The notes under the pieces are model-generated. The model did not search any database. It was not told where the DNA came from and saw only the letters and a program-made list of their open reading frames with translations. A stretch of 5,817 nucleotides of DNA, taken from contig JAEUVI010000264.1 of the NCBI GenBank assembly GCA_016787105.1, positions 1-5,817 on the forward strand, given 5' to 3'. The translations under genes and the position numbers were made by a program. Positions 1 to 5,167 of this stretch are shown here, in pieces (within the stretch, counting starts at the first letter, position 1; every line of letters starts with the position of its first letter). The DNA comes from Chitinophagaceae bacterium (GTDB taxonomy: Bacteria; Bacteroidota; Bacteroidia; Chitinophagales; Chitinophagaceae).

Positions 1-59
1 GTCAGGTGTTCAATCAATCCGAATTCACCTAAAGAAGATATTTCTGTTCTTTCATTCAT
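1..59 (-). CDS. thiL: Thiamine-monophosphate kinase, N-terminal fragment (runs off left edge)
   Basis: Only the first 19 codons plus part of the next are in the window, read leftwards from an ATG at 59-57. The translation begins MNERTEISSLGEFGLIEHL. The GEFGLI segment after a short polar lead is the characteristic N-terminus of ThiL, the ATP-dependent kinase that converts thiamine monophosphate to thiamine pyrophosphate in the cytoplasm; Bacteroidota ThiL proteins typically begin with a similar ERTE..LGEFGLI stretch. The start lies 14 bp after the stop of the upstream four-helix-bundle gene on the same strand, so co-transcription is likely. No purine-rich ribosome site is visible; the leader instead holds a run of six C (on this strand). 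The fragment is short, so the call rests on one motif and the rest of the gene is outside the window. Confidence 0.82.
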   Translation of the reverse strand, partial: MNERTEISSLGEFGLIEHL

Positions 60-73
60 AATAATTTGGGGGG

Positions 74-95
74 TTAGATTTTAGATTTCGGATTT
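74..95. repeat. Left array of 7-bp units flanking the S23 gene
   Basis: On the + strand, positions 75-81 and 82-88 are both TAGATTT, and 89-95 is CGGATTT (5 of 7 matching). Bases 74-88 are the exact reverse complement of 455-469, a 15-bp perfect inverted repeat. This array encodes the last residues of the S23 protein (N-P-K-S-K-I) and its stop codon. Confidence 0.8.
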
Positions 96-454
96 TCAAC
101 AACCCTGTTCTTATTAGCTGTATTAATGCTGGAAAAGATAATAGACAACAGTTCGTCAGCCTCTTTATAAAGTCCTCTTAATTCATCTTTATATCCCGCA
201 TTAAATTCTGCCAGCATTTCATAAAAAAACATCGTCTCGTCCAGTTCTTCTTCTACAATTTTTAATTTATTTATAAAATCAGCTTTTGATTTTCCACGGC
301 AAGCTGCCCGGTAATTAGCCGCAGAAGATGAAGAGCTTCTGACAATCTGGCCAATATAAACTTTATTAATAGTATTCGACTGCAGCTTAATGCAAAGCTT
401 TGCAGTCCTAACCGCAAGCTCTTTTAATCTTTTTTTGAGGTCTTCCTTATTCAC
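74..454 (-). CDS. Four-helix-bundle protein of the S23 / 23S rRNA intervening-sequence protein family
   Basis: A 126-residue, mostly helical, lysine/glutamate-rich protein starting at a GTG (454-452); no ATG lies in frame upstream before a stop. The segment around residues 36-69 (QIVRSSSSSAANY, then ACRGKSKADFINKLKIVEEEL) matches the family core: RS.sS...N(Y/I), a basic stretch, then DF...L. The family folds as a four-helix bundle, often pentameric. It was first found encoded in intervening sequences inside 23S rRNA genes, and is also related to the Avd accessory protein of diversity-generating retroelements; its biochemical role is not settled. The length fits the family (about 115-130). The gene sits between the phosphatase (25 bp upstream) and thiL (14 bp downstream), all on one strand. 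The start codon abuts, and the last codons lie inside, inverted arrays of a 7-bp repeat, suggesting arrival as a cassette. No reverse transcriptase or variable repeat is in the window, so a retroelement role is unlikely here. Confidence 0.88.
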   Translation of the reverse strand: MNKEDLKKRLKELAVRTAKLCIKLQSNTINKVYIGQIVRSSSSSAANYRAACRGKSKADFINKLKIVEEELDETMFFYEMLAEFNAGYKDELRGLYKEADELLSIIFSSINTANKNRVVENPKSKI

Positions 455-482
455 AAATCTAAAATCTAAACTCCAAAATCTA
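455..482. repeat. Right array of four 7-bp units flanking the S23 gene
   Basis: Four consecutive 7-mers on the + strand: AAATCTA (455-461), AAATCTA (462-468), AACTCCA (469-475, 5 of 7) and AAATCTA (476-482). The inner edge abuts the S23 GTG start codon, and the outermost three bases are the phosphatase stop codon (TAG on the minus strand). The array is inverted relative to the one at 74-95. Confidence 0.8.
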
Positions 483-1253
483 CAATTCGTTATTAATCCA
501 TCTCAACATTTCCTCATGAATCTTCCCATTCGTTGCTACTATCCCATGTTGATAAGGTGAAAATTTATTTCCTTTTAAATCTGTTACTTTTCCACCTGCT
601 TCTTCTACTATAAGATACCCTGCCGAGCTATCCCATGCTTCTAATTTATGTTCATAAAATCCATCAAAGCGGCCACAAGCCACCCAACAAAGATCAATTG
701 CTGCCGAACCTAATCTGCGAACAGGTACACCTTTACGGATTAAGCGATCAAAAACATCCAACGGCCCATTGGGGGAATCAAGGTAGGTATAAGGAAACCC
801 AGTAACCAGGCATGACTTCAACACGCTGGGTTCGTCGCTTACTGCAATTGCTTTTTCATTCAACACTGCCCCTTTTCCCTTTTCCGCAAAAAACAATTCA
901 TTTAAATGAGGGTTAAACACCGCGCCCATTATCATTTCATTATTGTGTTCAATACCTATGGATACACAATTCAATGGTATACCTTTTGAAAAATTAATAG
1001 TGCCATCTATCGGGTCAATGATCCATTTATAAGCGGAATCCTGGATTATTTTACCAGCTTCTTCGCTCAATATATAATGATCAGGATATTGATTTTTAAT
1101 AACTGCCATGATCGCTTTTTCAGCAGCATGATCAGCTTCCGTTACCGGGTTATTAACACCTTCTTTGTAAGAAATTTTAAAATCATTATTAAAAAAGCGT
1201 TGTACTTCAGATGCGCCGGCCCTTACGGCCTCAATGAGGGTTTTTTTCAGCAT
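480..1253 (-). CDS. Inositol monophosphatase family protein (SuhB/IMPase-like)
   Basis: A 257-residue Mg-dependent, Li-sensitive-type sugar/inositol phosphatase, cytoplasmic. Both family signatures are intact. Motif A is at about residues 77-88 (WIIDPIDGTINF, with metal ligands D80 and D83), and motif B is at about 206-220 (AWDSSAGYLIVEEAG, with metal ligand D208). The upstream acidic ligand motif is S63-E-E-A-G, and there is the usual VTEAD at 37-41. The DPIDGTxNF form points to IMPase/SuhB rather than CysQ, which has DPLDGTKEF. The substrate could be inositol-1-phosphate, or another sugar phosphate as in the archaeal-type enzymes; sequence alone does not decide. The reading frame can extend two codons to a TTG at 1259, but the ATG at 1253 gives the usual MLKKTL...A N-terminus and is preferred. 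It is the first gene of the leftward cluster with S23 and thiL, and diverges from the glycosyltransferase. Confidence 0.93.
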   Translation of the reverse strand: MLKKTLIEAVRAGASEVQRFFNNDFKISYKEGVNNPVTEADHAAEKAIMAVIKNQYPDHYILSEEAGKIIQDSAYKWIIDPIDGTINFSKGIPLNCVSIGIEHNNEMIMGAVFNPHLNELFFAEKGKGAVLNEKAIAVSDEPSVLKSCLVTGFPYTYLDSPNGPLDVFDRLIRKGVPVRRLGSAAIDLCWVACGRFDGFYEHKLEAWDSSAGYLIVEEAGGKVTDLKGNKFSPYQHGIVATNGKIHEEMLRWINNEL

Positions 1254-1256
1254 GCG

Positions 1257-1264
1257 CAAAGATA
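1257..1264 (-). promoter_or_regulatory. Candidate -7 element for the phosphatase gene
   Basis: Read leftwards, 1264-1257 is TATCTTTG, a perfect match to the Bacteroidota -7 consensus TAnnTTTG, and is followed by C. It lies only three bases before the ATG at 1253, so the transcript would be leaderless or nearly so. No TTTG (-33) element stands about 19 bp upstream. A weaker alternative is TTTG at 1315-1312 followed 19 bp later by TAATTCTC. Confidence 0.3.
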
Positions 1265-1295
1265 ATAAACCCCTATGCCTGAAGGAGAATTATAA

Positions 1296-1307
1296 AAAGA
1301 ATTCTTT
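1296..1307. promoter_or_regulatory. 12-bp perfect palindrome in the divergent intergenic region
   Basis: AAAGAATTCTTT is a perfect two-fold symmetric sequence lying between the two divergent genes and just upstream of the rightward promoter candidate. It could be an operator for a dimeric regulator, but AT-rich palindromes of this size also arise by chance. Confidence 0.25.
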
Positions 1308-1334
1308 ATTACAAAGGGAGAACAATTATTTTTG
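1305..1334 (+). promoter_or_regulatory. Candidate Bacteroidota promoter of the glycosyltransferase gene
   Basis: TATTTTTG at 1327-1334 matches the -7 consensus TAnnTTTG exactly. An imperfect -33 element, TTTA at 1305-1308, stands 18 bp upstream (consensus TTTG, about 19 bp). This would place the transcript start near 1338 and give a leader of about 30 nt before the ATG at 1369, a normal length in this phylum. Confidence 0.4.
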
Positions 1335-1368
1335 AGCTTATCGCAATCAGTACTTTGTATTTAAACAC

Positions 1369-3315
1369 ATGGATTTATCCATAATCATAGTCAATTACAA
1401 TGTAAAGCATTTCCTGGAGCAATGCCTTTGCTCTGTGCAAAAGGCTATTGTTAACCCGGGATTAAAAGCTGAAGTATTGATTACAGATAATAACTCGTCG
1501 GATAACAGTATTGAGTACTTGCAGCCAAAATTCCCGTTTGTAAAATTTATACAGAATAAAGAAAACAACGGTTTTGCCAAAGCATGCAACCAGGCACTGG
1601 CGCTTAGCACGGGTAAATATATTTTGTTTTTAAACCCAGATACTATTGTACCGGAAGATTGTTTTGCAAAATGCATTTCCTTTTTTGATAAGCATGCAGA
1701 TGCCGGCGCCTTAGGCATCAGGATGATTGATGGTAGCGGTAAATTTTTAAAAGAATCAAAAAGGGCATTCCCCGATCCGTTTACGTCACTATATAAGTTA
1801 TTTGGTTTATCAAAATTATTTCCGCGGTCACGCACATTCGGTAAATACCATCTCGAATACCTGGATGAAAATAAAAACCATGAAGTTGATGTACTGGCCG
1901 GTGCATTTATAATGGTAAGAAAAGACGTATTGGAAAAAACAGGAAGCTTTGATGAAAATTTCTTTATGTATGGAGAAGATATTGATTTGAGCTACCGCAT
2001 ACAAAAAGCAGGTTTTAAAAATTATTATTTCGCAGAAAGCAGCATCATTCACTTCAAAGGTGAAAGTACAAGAAAGACAAGCCTGAATTATGTACGCATG
2101 TTTTACAGTGCCATGGCAAAGTTTGTACACAAACATTATGGCAGCAATAAAGCAGGATTTTTTAATTTCCTCGTGCATATTGCTATCTGGATCCGTGCTA
2201 TTTTTTCCGGTATTGCCCGGTTTATCGAACGTATCGGCCTACCGCTTATAGATGCCTGTTTTATTTTACTATCCTTTTTTATCGCAAAAATTATCTGGAG
2301 TGATGTAAAACCACAAATCCGTTATGTAGATCAGATGCTTCTTATCGCCTTTCCGCTTTTCACATTTATGTATTTGCTGGTAGCCTATTATGCAGGTCTA
2401 TATGACCGGAAATATAAACGTCCGCGATTGATACAATCCACACTCGTTGCAACAATAACTTTACTGGCAGCATATTCCTTACTTCCGGAAACCTATCGTT
2501 TTTCAAGAGCAATAGTTCTTATTGGTGCTGCCTTGTCTTTTGTATTAATAAGCCTGCTGCGGCGTGTATTGATGAACATGGATGTTTTGCGTGACAGCAA
2601 CATGGAAGATATTCATCCGAAAACATTGCTGGCAGCCAGCCCCGTGGAATATGAAAAAACATTACAGCTCATGAAGGAGGCAGGGCTACAGGAAAGAGTA
2701 ATTGGGAGAATAGGTGTGGATAATACTGATAAAATGGCTGTCGGTGACTGGAAAAATATTAAAACACTGACAAGGGATATAGCTTTCAGCGAAATTATAT
2801 TCTGCGAAGGCGCTCTTTCTTTCCGGGATATTATAGAAGCACTGCAGCAGCTACCGGAAAATATTACGGCCAAGTTTCACGCATCGGGCAGCAACAGTAT
2901 TGTAGGCAGCGATTCAAAAGATGCAAGTGGCGAAACACTGACAATAGAAAATGGCTATAAACTCGCTGACCCGTATAACCGAAGATTAAAAAGGTTAGTT
3001 GACATCCTGTTTTCGTTTTTTTGCATAATTACCTTCCCGATCCAGTTATTTCTTGTTAAAAGGCCGCTGGCATTTCTGAAAAATTGTTTTTCTGTTTTGT
3101 TTGCAAATAAAACCTGGGTTGGGTATGCAACAGAAGAAAAATATTTGCCGCCATTACGTAATGGTATTATTGCCTCGAACGGTATACCACTAAGCCAAAG
3201 GCAGCAGTGGCCACAAGAAAGCCTGCGCATGTCGGATCAATGGTATGCCCGTGACTATGAGCCCGCAAATGATTTAAAGTTGCTATGGAAAGTGTACCGG
3301 CATTCAAGCCGGTAG
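1369..3315 (+). CDS. GT2 glycosyltransferase fused to a polyprenyl-glycosylphosphotransferase-like membrane region (degenerate)
   Basis: A 648-residue protein. Residues 1-235 form a GT2 (GT-A) domain: MDLSIIIVNYN at the start, nucleotide-binding TDNNSSDNS (39-47), the metal-binding NPD (89-91), GAF.MVRKD (178-186), the GEDIDL acidic motif (202-207) and HFKGEST (228-234), as in rhamnosyltransferase/WcaE-like enzymes. It should transfer a nucleotide-activated sugar to a lipid-linked or surface glycan on the cytoplasmic face. Membrane helices follow at roughly 266-282, 290-310, 321-341, 356-372 and 380-400. The pattern is AGLYDRKYKRPR, two helices, then LLRRVL, resembling the N-terminal part of WbaP/WcaJ-type sugar-phosphate transferases. 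A soluble Rossmann-like section covers about 416-525. At 538-563 RRLKRLVDILFS and a hydrophobic stretch look like the entry of the bacterial sugar transferase domain. The RQ.R.G..G..F..KFRSM stretch and the catalytic Asp-Glu pair are missing; only tail-like pieces follow (TWVGY, LPPLRNGI, DLKLLWKVYR). GT2 activity is likely; phosphosugar transferase activity is unlikely. The exact sugar is unknown. Confidence 0.85.
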   Translation: MDLSIIIVNYNVKHFLEQCLCSVQKAIVNPGLKAEVLITDNNSSDNSIEYLQPKFPFVKFIQNKENNGFAKACNQALALSTGKYILFLNPDTIVPEDCFAKCISFFDKHADAGALGIRMIDGSGKFLKESKRAFPDPFTSLYKLFGLSKLFPRSRTFGKYHLEYLDENKNHEVDVLAGAFIMVRKDVLEKTGSFDENFFMYGEDIDLSYRIQKAGFKNYYFAESSIIHFKGESTRKTSLNYVRMFYSAMAKFVHKHYGSNKAGFFNFLVHIAIWIRAIFSGIARFIERIGLPLIDACFILLSFFIAKIIWSDVKPQIRYVDQMLLIAFPLFTFMYLLVAYYAGLYDRKYKRPRLIQSTLVATITLLAAYSLLPETYRFSRAIVLIGAALSFVLISLLRRVLMNMDVLRDSNMEDIHPKTLLAASPVEYEKTLQLMKEAGLQERVIGRIGVDNTDKMAVGDWKNIKTLTRDIAFSEIIFCEGALSFRDIIEALQQLPENITAKFHASGSNSIVGSDSKDASGETLTIENGYKLADPYNRRLKRLVDILFSFFCIITFPIQLFLVKRPLAFLKNCFSVLFANKTWVGYATEEKYLPPLRNGIIASNGIPLSQRQQWPQESLRMSDQWYARDYEPANDLKLLWKVYRHSSR

Positions 3316-3386
3316 ATAATAATGAAGAAAAATTCCGGTAATTTTCCGATCAGTCATTCATGCAAAAGATACTGTTGGTGAGAACA

Positions 3387-3416
3387 GTTCTGCTTATATT
3401 CGCAGCAATATAGAAC
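3387..3416 (+). other. Hairpin in the GH3 upstream region
   Basis: GTTCT (3387-3391) pairs with AGAAC (3412-3416), and ATATT (3396-3400) pairs with AATAT (3407-3411) across a six-base loop, with a four-base bulge on the 5' side. The 5' arm also forms GAAC-A-GTTC (3382-3390). A candidate promoter overlaps it: TTG at 3375-3377, then TATATTCG at 3395-3402 (one mismatch to TAnnTTTG, spacing 17 bp). A second one-mismatch element, TAAATTTA, is at 3427-3434. There is no T-run, so it is not an intrinsic terminator. The role is unknown; it may be an operator or a leader structure. Confidence 0.25.
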
Positions 3417-3457
3417 TCATTAGAGTTAAATTTACAAGGCGATCACACGAAATCTGA

Positions 3458-4993
3458 ATGGCAACAATTATAGACATTAAATTACCAAAGGCCATTGCCA
3501 ATGCATTACGCATTCCGCAAAACGATCCAAAGCGCCAGCAACTTCGGGTGTTAAAAAAATTGCTAAAAAAAGCAAGGTTTACTGAACTGGGGCAGGAATA
3601 TCGTTTTGATGAAATATTATTCAACAAAAATCCGGCTAAGCGATTCCAGGAATTGGTACCTGTTCATGATTACAATAAAATATATGAGCACTGGTGGAAA
3701 AAAACATTGGAAGGTGTGCCGGATGTAACCTGGCCGGGAAAAATAAAATACTACGCATTAAGTTCCGGTACATCAGAAGCTGCCAGTAAATATATACCTG
3801 TTACAAAAGAGCTATTGCGCAGCAATACGATTAATTATGTGCGGCAGTTAATCAGCCTTGTATCATCCTACGATCATGTACCAAGAAGTGCTATCACCAA
3901 GGGTTTTCTAATGCTGGGCGGCGCCACTGATTTACAAAAAGGAAAAGCCGGCTGGTATGCAGGCGATCTTAGCGGAATACTTGCCAAGAAAAGGCCTTTT
4001 TGGTTTCAGACATTTTATAAACCGGGAGGAAGAATAGCTGCCATCAAAGACTGGAACCAGAAACTGAATGAAATAGTTGAACATGCCCCTGAATGGGATA
4101 TTGGCTATATCGTTGGCGTACCTGCCTGGTGCCAGATGTGTATGGAAATGGTGATTGAGCATTACAAGGTGAAAAACATACATGAAATATGGCCTAACTT
4201 TTCATTCTTTGTTCATGGCGGCGTAGCATTTGAGCCCTATAAAAAAGGTTTTGAAAAACTATTAGGCAAGCCTATCATTTATATTGAGAATTATTTATCC
4301 AGCGAAGGCTTTATCGGTTATAAACACCGTGACAATGCGAAAGGAATGCAGCTCATCCTGAATAATAATATCTTCTTTGAGTTTGTACCATTTGACAGTA
4401 AAAACTTTGATGGTGAAGGGAAAATCGCAGATAACCCTGAAGCAGTGATGATACAGGATGTAGAAGAAGGAAAAGATTATGCATTATTAATGAGTACCAA
4501 TGCAGGCGCATGGCGCTATCTTATCGGCGATACAATCCGTTTTGTAGATAAAGCAAAAAGCGAAGTAGTAATCACAGGGCGTACCAAGCATTTTCTCAGC
4601 CTGGTAGGTGAGCACCTCAGTGTGGAAAATATGAACAAAGCCATTGAAGTAGTAAGCAATGAAATGAATATTTCCATACCTGAGTTTACAGTTGCCGGTT
4701 TTCCATACCAGAATTTCTTTGCACACAAATGGTATATTGCTACAGATGATAAAGCAGATGCGGAAGAACTGCGGAAAAGAATTGATAAAAAACTCTGCGA
4801 ACTGAATGATGATTATGCAACAGAACGCACAAGTGCATTGAAAGAAGTTTTTCTTGAAGTATTGCCCGAAGAAAAATTCATGAAGTTTATGGAGATGAAA
4901 GGGAAACTGGGCAGTCAGCACAAATTTCCCCGTGTACTGAAAGGAAAAATACTGGAAGATTGGAACAGGTTTTTGGAAAAAGAAGTTGTATAA
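3458..4993 (+). CDS. GH3 auxin-responsive promoter family protein (acyl-acid amido synthetase-like)
   Basis: A complete 511-residue soluble protein of the bacterial GH3 family, a branch of the ANL adenylating superfamily. ATP-binding motif 1 is YYALSSGTSEAASKYIPVT at about 98-116. Motif 2 is YLSSEGFIGYK at about 279-289, and motif 3 is WRYLIGDTIRFV at about 352-363. These are followed by the hinge region TGRTKHFLSLVGEHLSVE (373-390) and a C-terminal subdomain ending in GSQHKFPRVLKGKI (485-499), typical of bacterial members. Plant GH3 enzymes adenylate jasmonate, indole-acetate or benzoates and join them to amino acids. Bacterial members presumably also make an acyl-adenylate and an amide, but the substrates of the Bacteroidota proteins are not established. 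No signal peptide or membrane helix is seen, so it should be cytoplasmic. The ATG at 3458 gives a family-like N-terminus. It stands 142 bp after the glycosyltransferase and is separated from the downstream exporter gene by a terminator. Confidence 0.92.
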   Translation: MATIIDIKLPKAIANALRIPQNDPKRQQLRVLKKLLKKARFTELGQEYRFDEILFNKNPAKRFQELVPVHDYNKIYEHWWKKTLEGVPDVTWPGKIKYYALSSGTSEAASKYIPVTKELLRSNTINYVRQLISLVSSYDHVPRSAITKGFLMLGGATDLQKGKAGWYAGDLSGILAKKRPFWFQTFYKPGGRIAAIKDWNQKLNEIVEHAPEWDIGYIVGVPAWCQMCMEMVIEHYKVKNIHEIWPNFSFFVHGGVAFEPYKKGFEKLLGKPIIYIENYLSSEGFIGYKHRDNAKGMQLILNNNIFFEFVPFDSKNFDGEGKIADNPEAVMIQDVEEGKDYALLMSTNAGAWRYLIGDTIRFVDKAKSEVVITGRTKHFLSLVGEHLSVENMNKAIEVVSNEMNISIPEFTVAGFPYQNFFAHKWYIATDDKADAEELRKRIDKKLCELNDDYATERTSALKEVFLEVLPEEKFMKFMEMKGKLGSQHKFPRVLKGKILEDWNRFLEKEVV

Positions 4994-5014
4994 AACAAAT
5001 AGCTGAGCCATATT

Positions 5015-5052
5015 GAACATAGAATTATATAAACTATAAGTGTTCTATGTTT
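5015..5052. repeat. Long imperfect hairpin downstream of GH3
   Basis: AACATAGAA (5016-5024) pairs perfectly with TTCTATGTT (5043-5051), and a G-T wobble (5015/5052) extends the outer end. Inside, TTATA (5025-5029) pairs with TATAA (5035-5039) around a five-base loop, leaving a three-base bulge (5040-5042). There is no T-tract on either strand. It begins 22 bp after the GH3 stop and could stabilise the mRNA 3' end, or be the remnant of a dispersed intergenic repeat. Confidence 0.5.
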
Positions 5053-5113
5053 CCCGATATCCTTTGTGGTTCAATTGTCTCAAATAAAAATAAAATAACC
5101 TTATGTAACCAGG

Positions 5114-5144
5114 CCTCCTTCTTATTATGTGAAAGAGGTTTTTT
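5114..5144 (+). terminator. Intrinsic (rho-independent) terminator after GH3
   Basis: CCTCcTTC (5114-5121) pairs with GAAaGAGG (5131-5138) with one C-A mismatch and a nine-base loop. Six T (5139-5144) follow directly, then another T-rich stretch (ATTTTA). The orientation fits termination of transcripts from GH3. It ends 23 bp before the preferred ATG of the exporter gene, so it could also act as an attenuator in that gene's leader. Confidence 0.65.
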
Positions 5145-5167
5145 ATTTTAGCCAATATAAACAACGA

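Noticed and set aside
68..73. Run of six G before thiL as a possible phase-variable tract
   Set aside because: It is short, outside any reading frame and not in a recognised promoter spacer, so there is no evidence of slippage.
74..454. S23 protein as the Avd component of a diversity-generating retroelement
   Set aside because: No reverse transcriptase, template repeat or variable repeat is visible in the window, and the flanking repeats are unlike those systems.
1254..1259. TTG start adding two residues to the phosphatase
   Set aside because: An ATG follows two codons later and gives the normal family N-terminus; the TTG overlaps the -7-like element.
1077..1265. 62-codon plus-strand reading frame opposite the phosphatase gene
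   Set aside because: It lies almost wholly antisense to the phosphatase N-terminus, and its translation shows no recognisable motif.
3327..3347. Possible terminator after the glycosyltransferase
   Set aside because: The stem is only six A/T pairs (AAAATT/AATTTT) with no following T-run, too weak to call.
4487..5020. 177-codon minus-strand reading frame opposite the end of GH3, with several smaller antisense frames elsewhere
   Set aside because: It is antisense to the clearly coding GH3 motif region; its Phe/Cys/Ile-rich translation is typical of a shadow frame in an AT-rich genome. The antisense frames within 1395-3230, 3394-4183 and 5143-5337 are rejected for the same reason.
5066..5079. 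GTGGTTCAATTGTC resembles a tRNA T-arm
   Set aside because: No acceptor, D-arm or anticodon stem can be built around it; it is only a short resemblance.
5129..5167. GTG start giving the exporter 13 extra N-terminal residues
   Set aside because: The extension is encoded by the terminator stem and its T-run, and the family N-terminus begins at the ATG at 5168.
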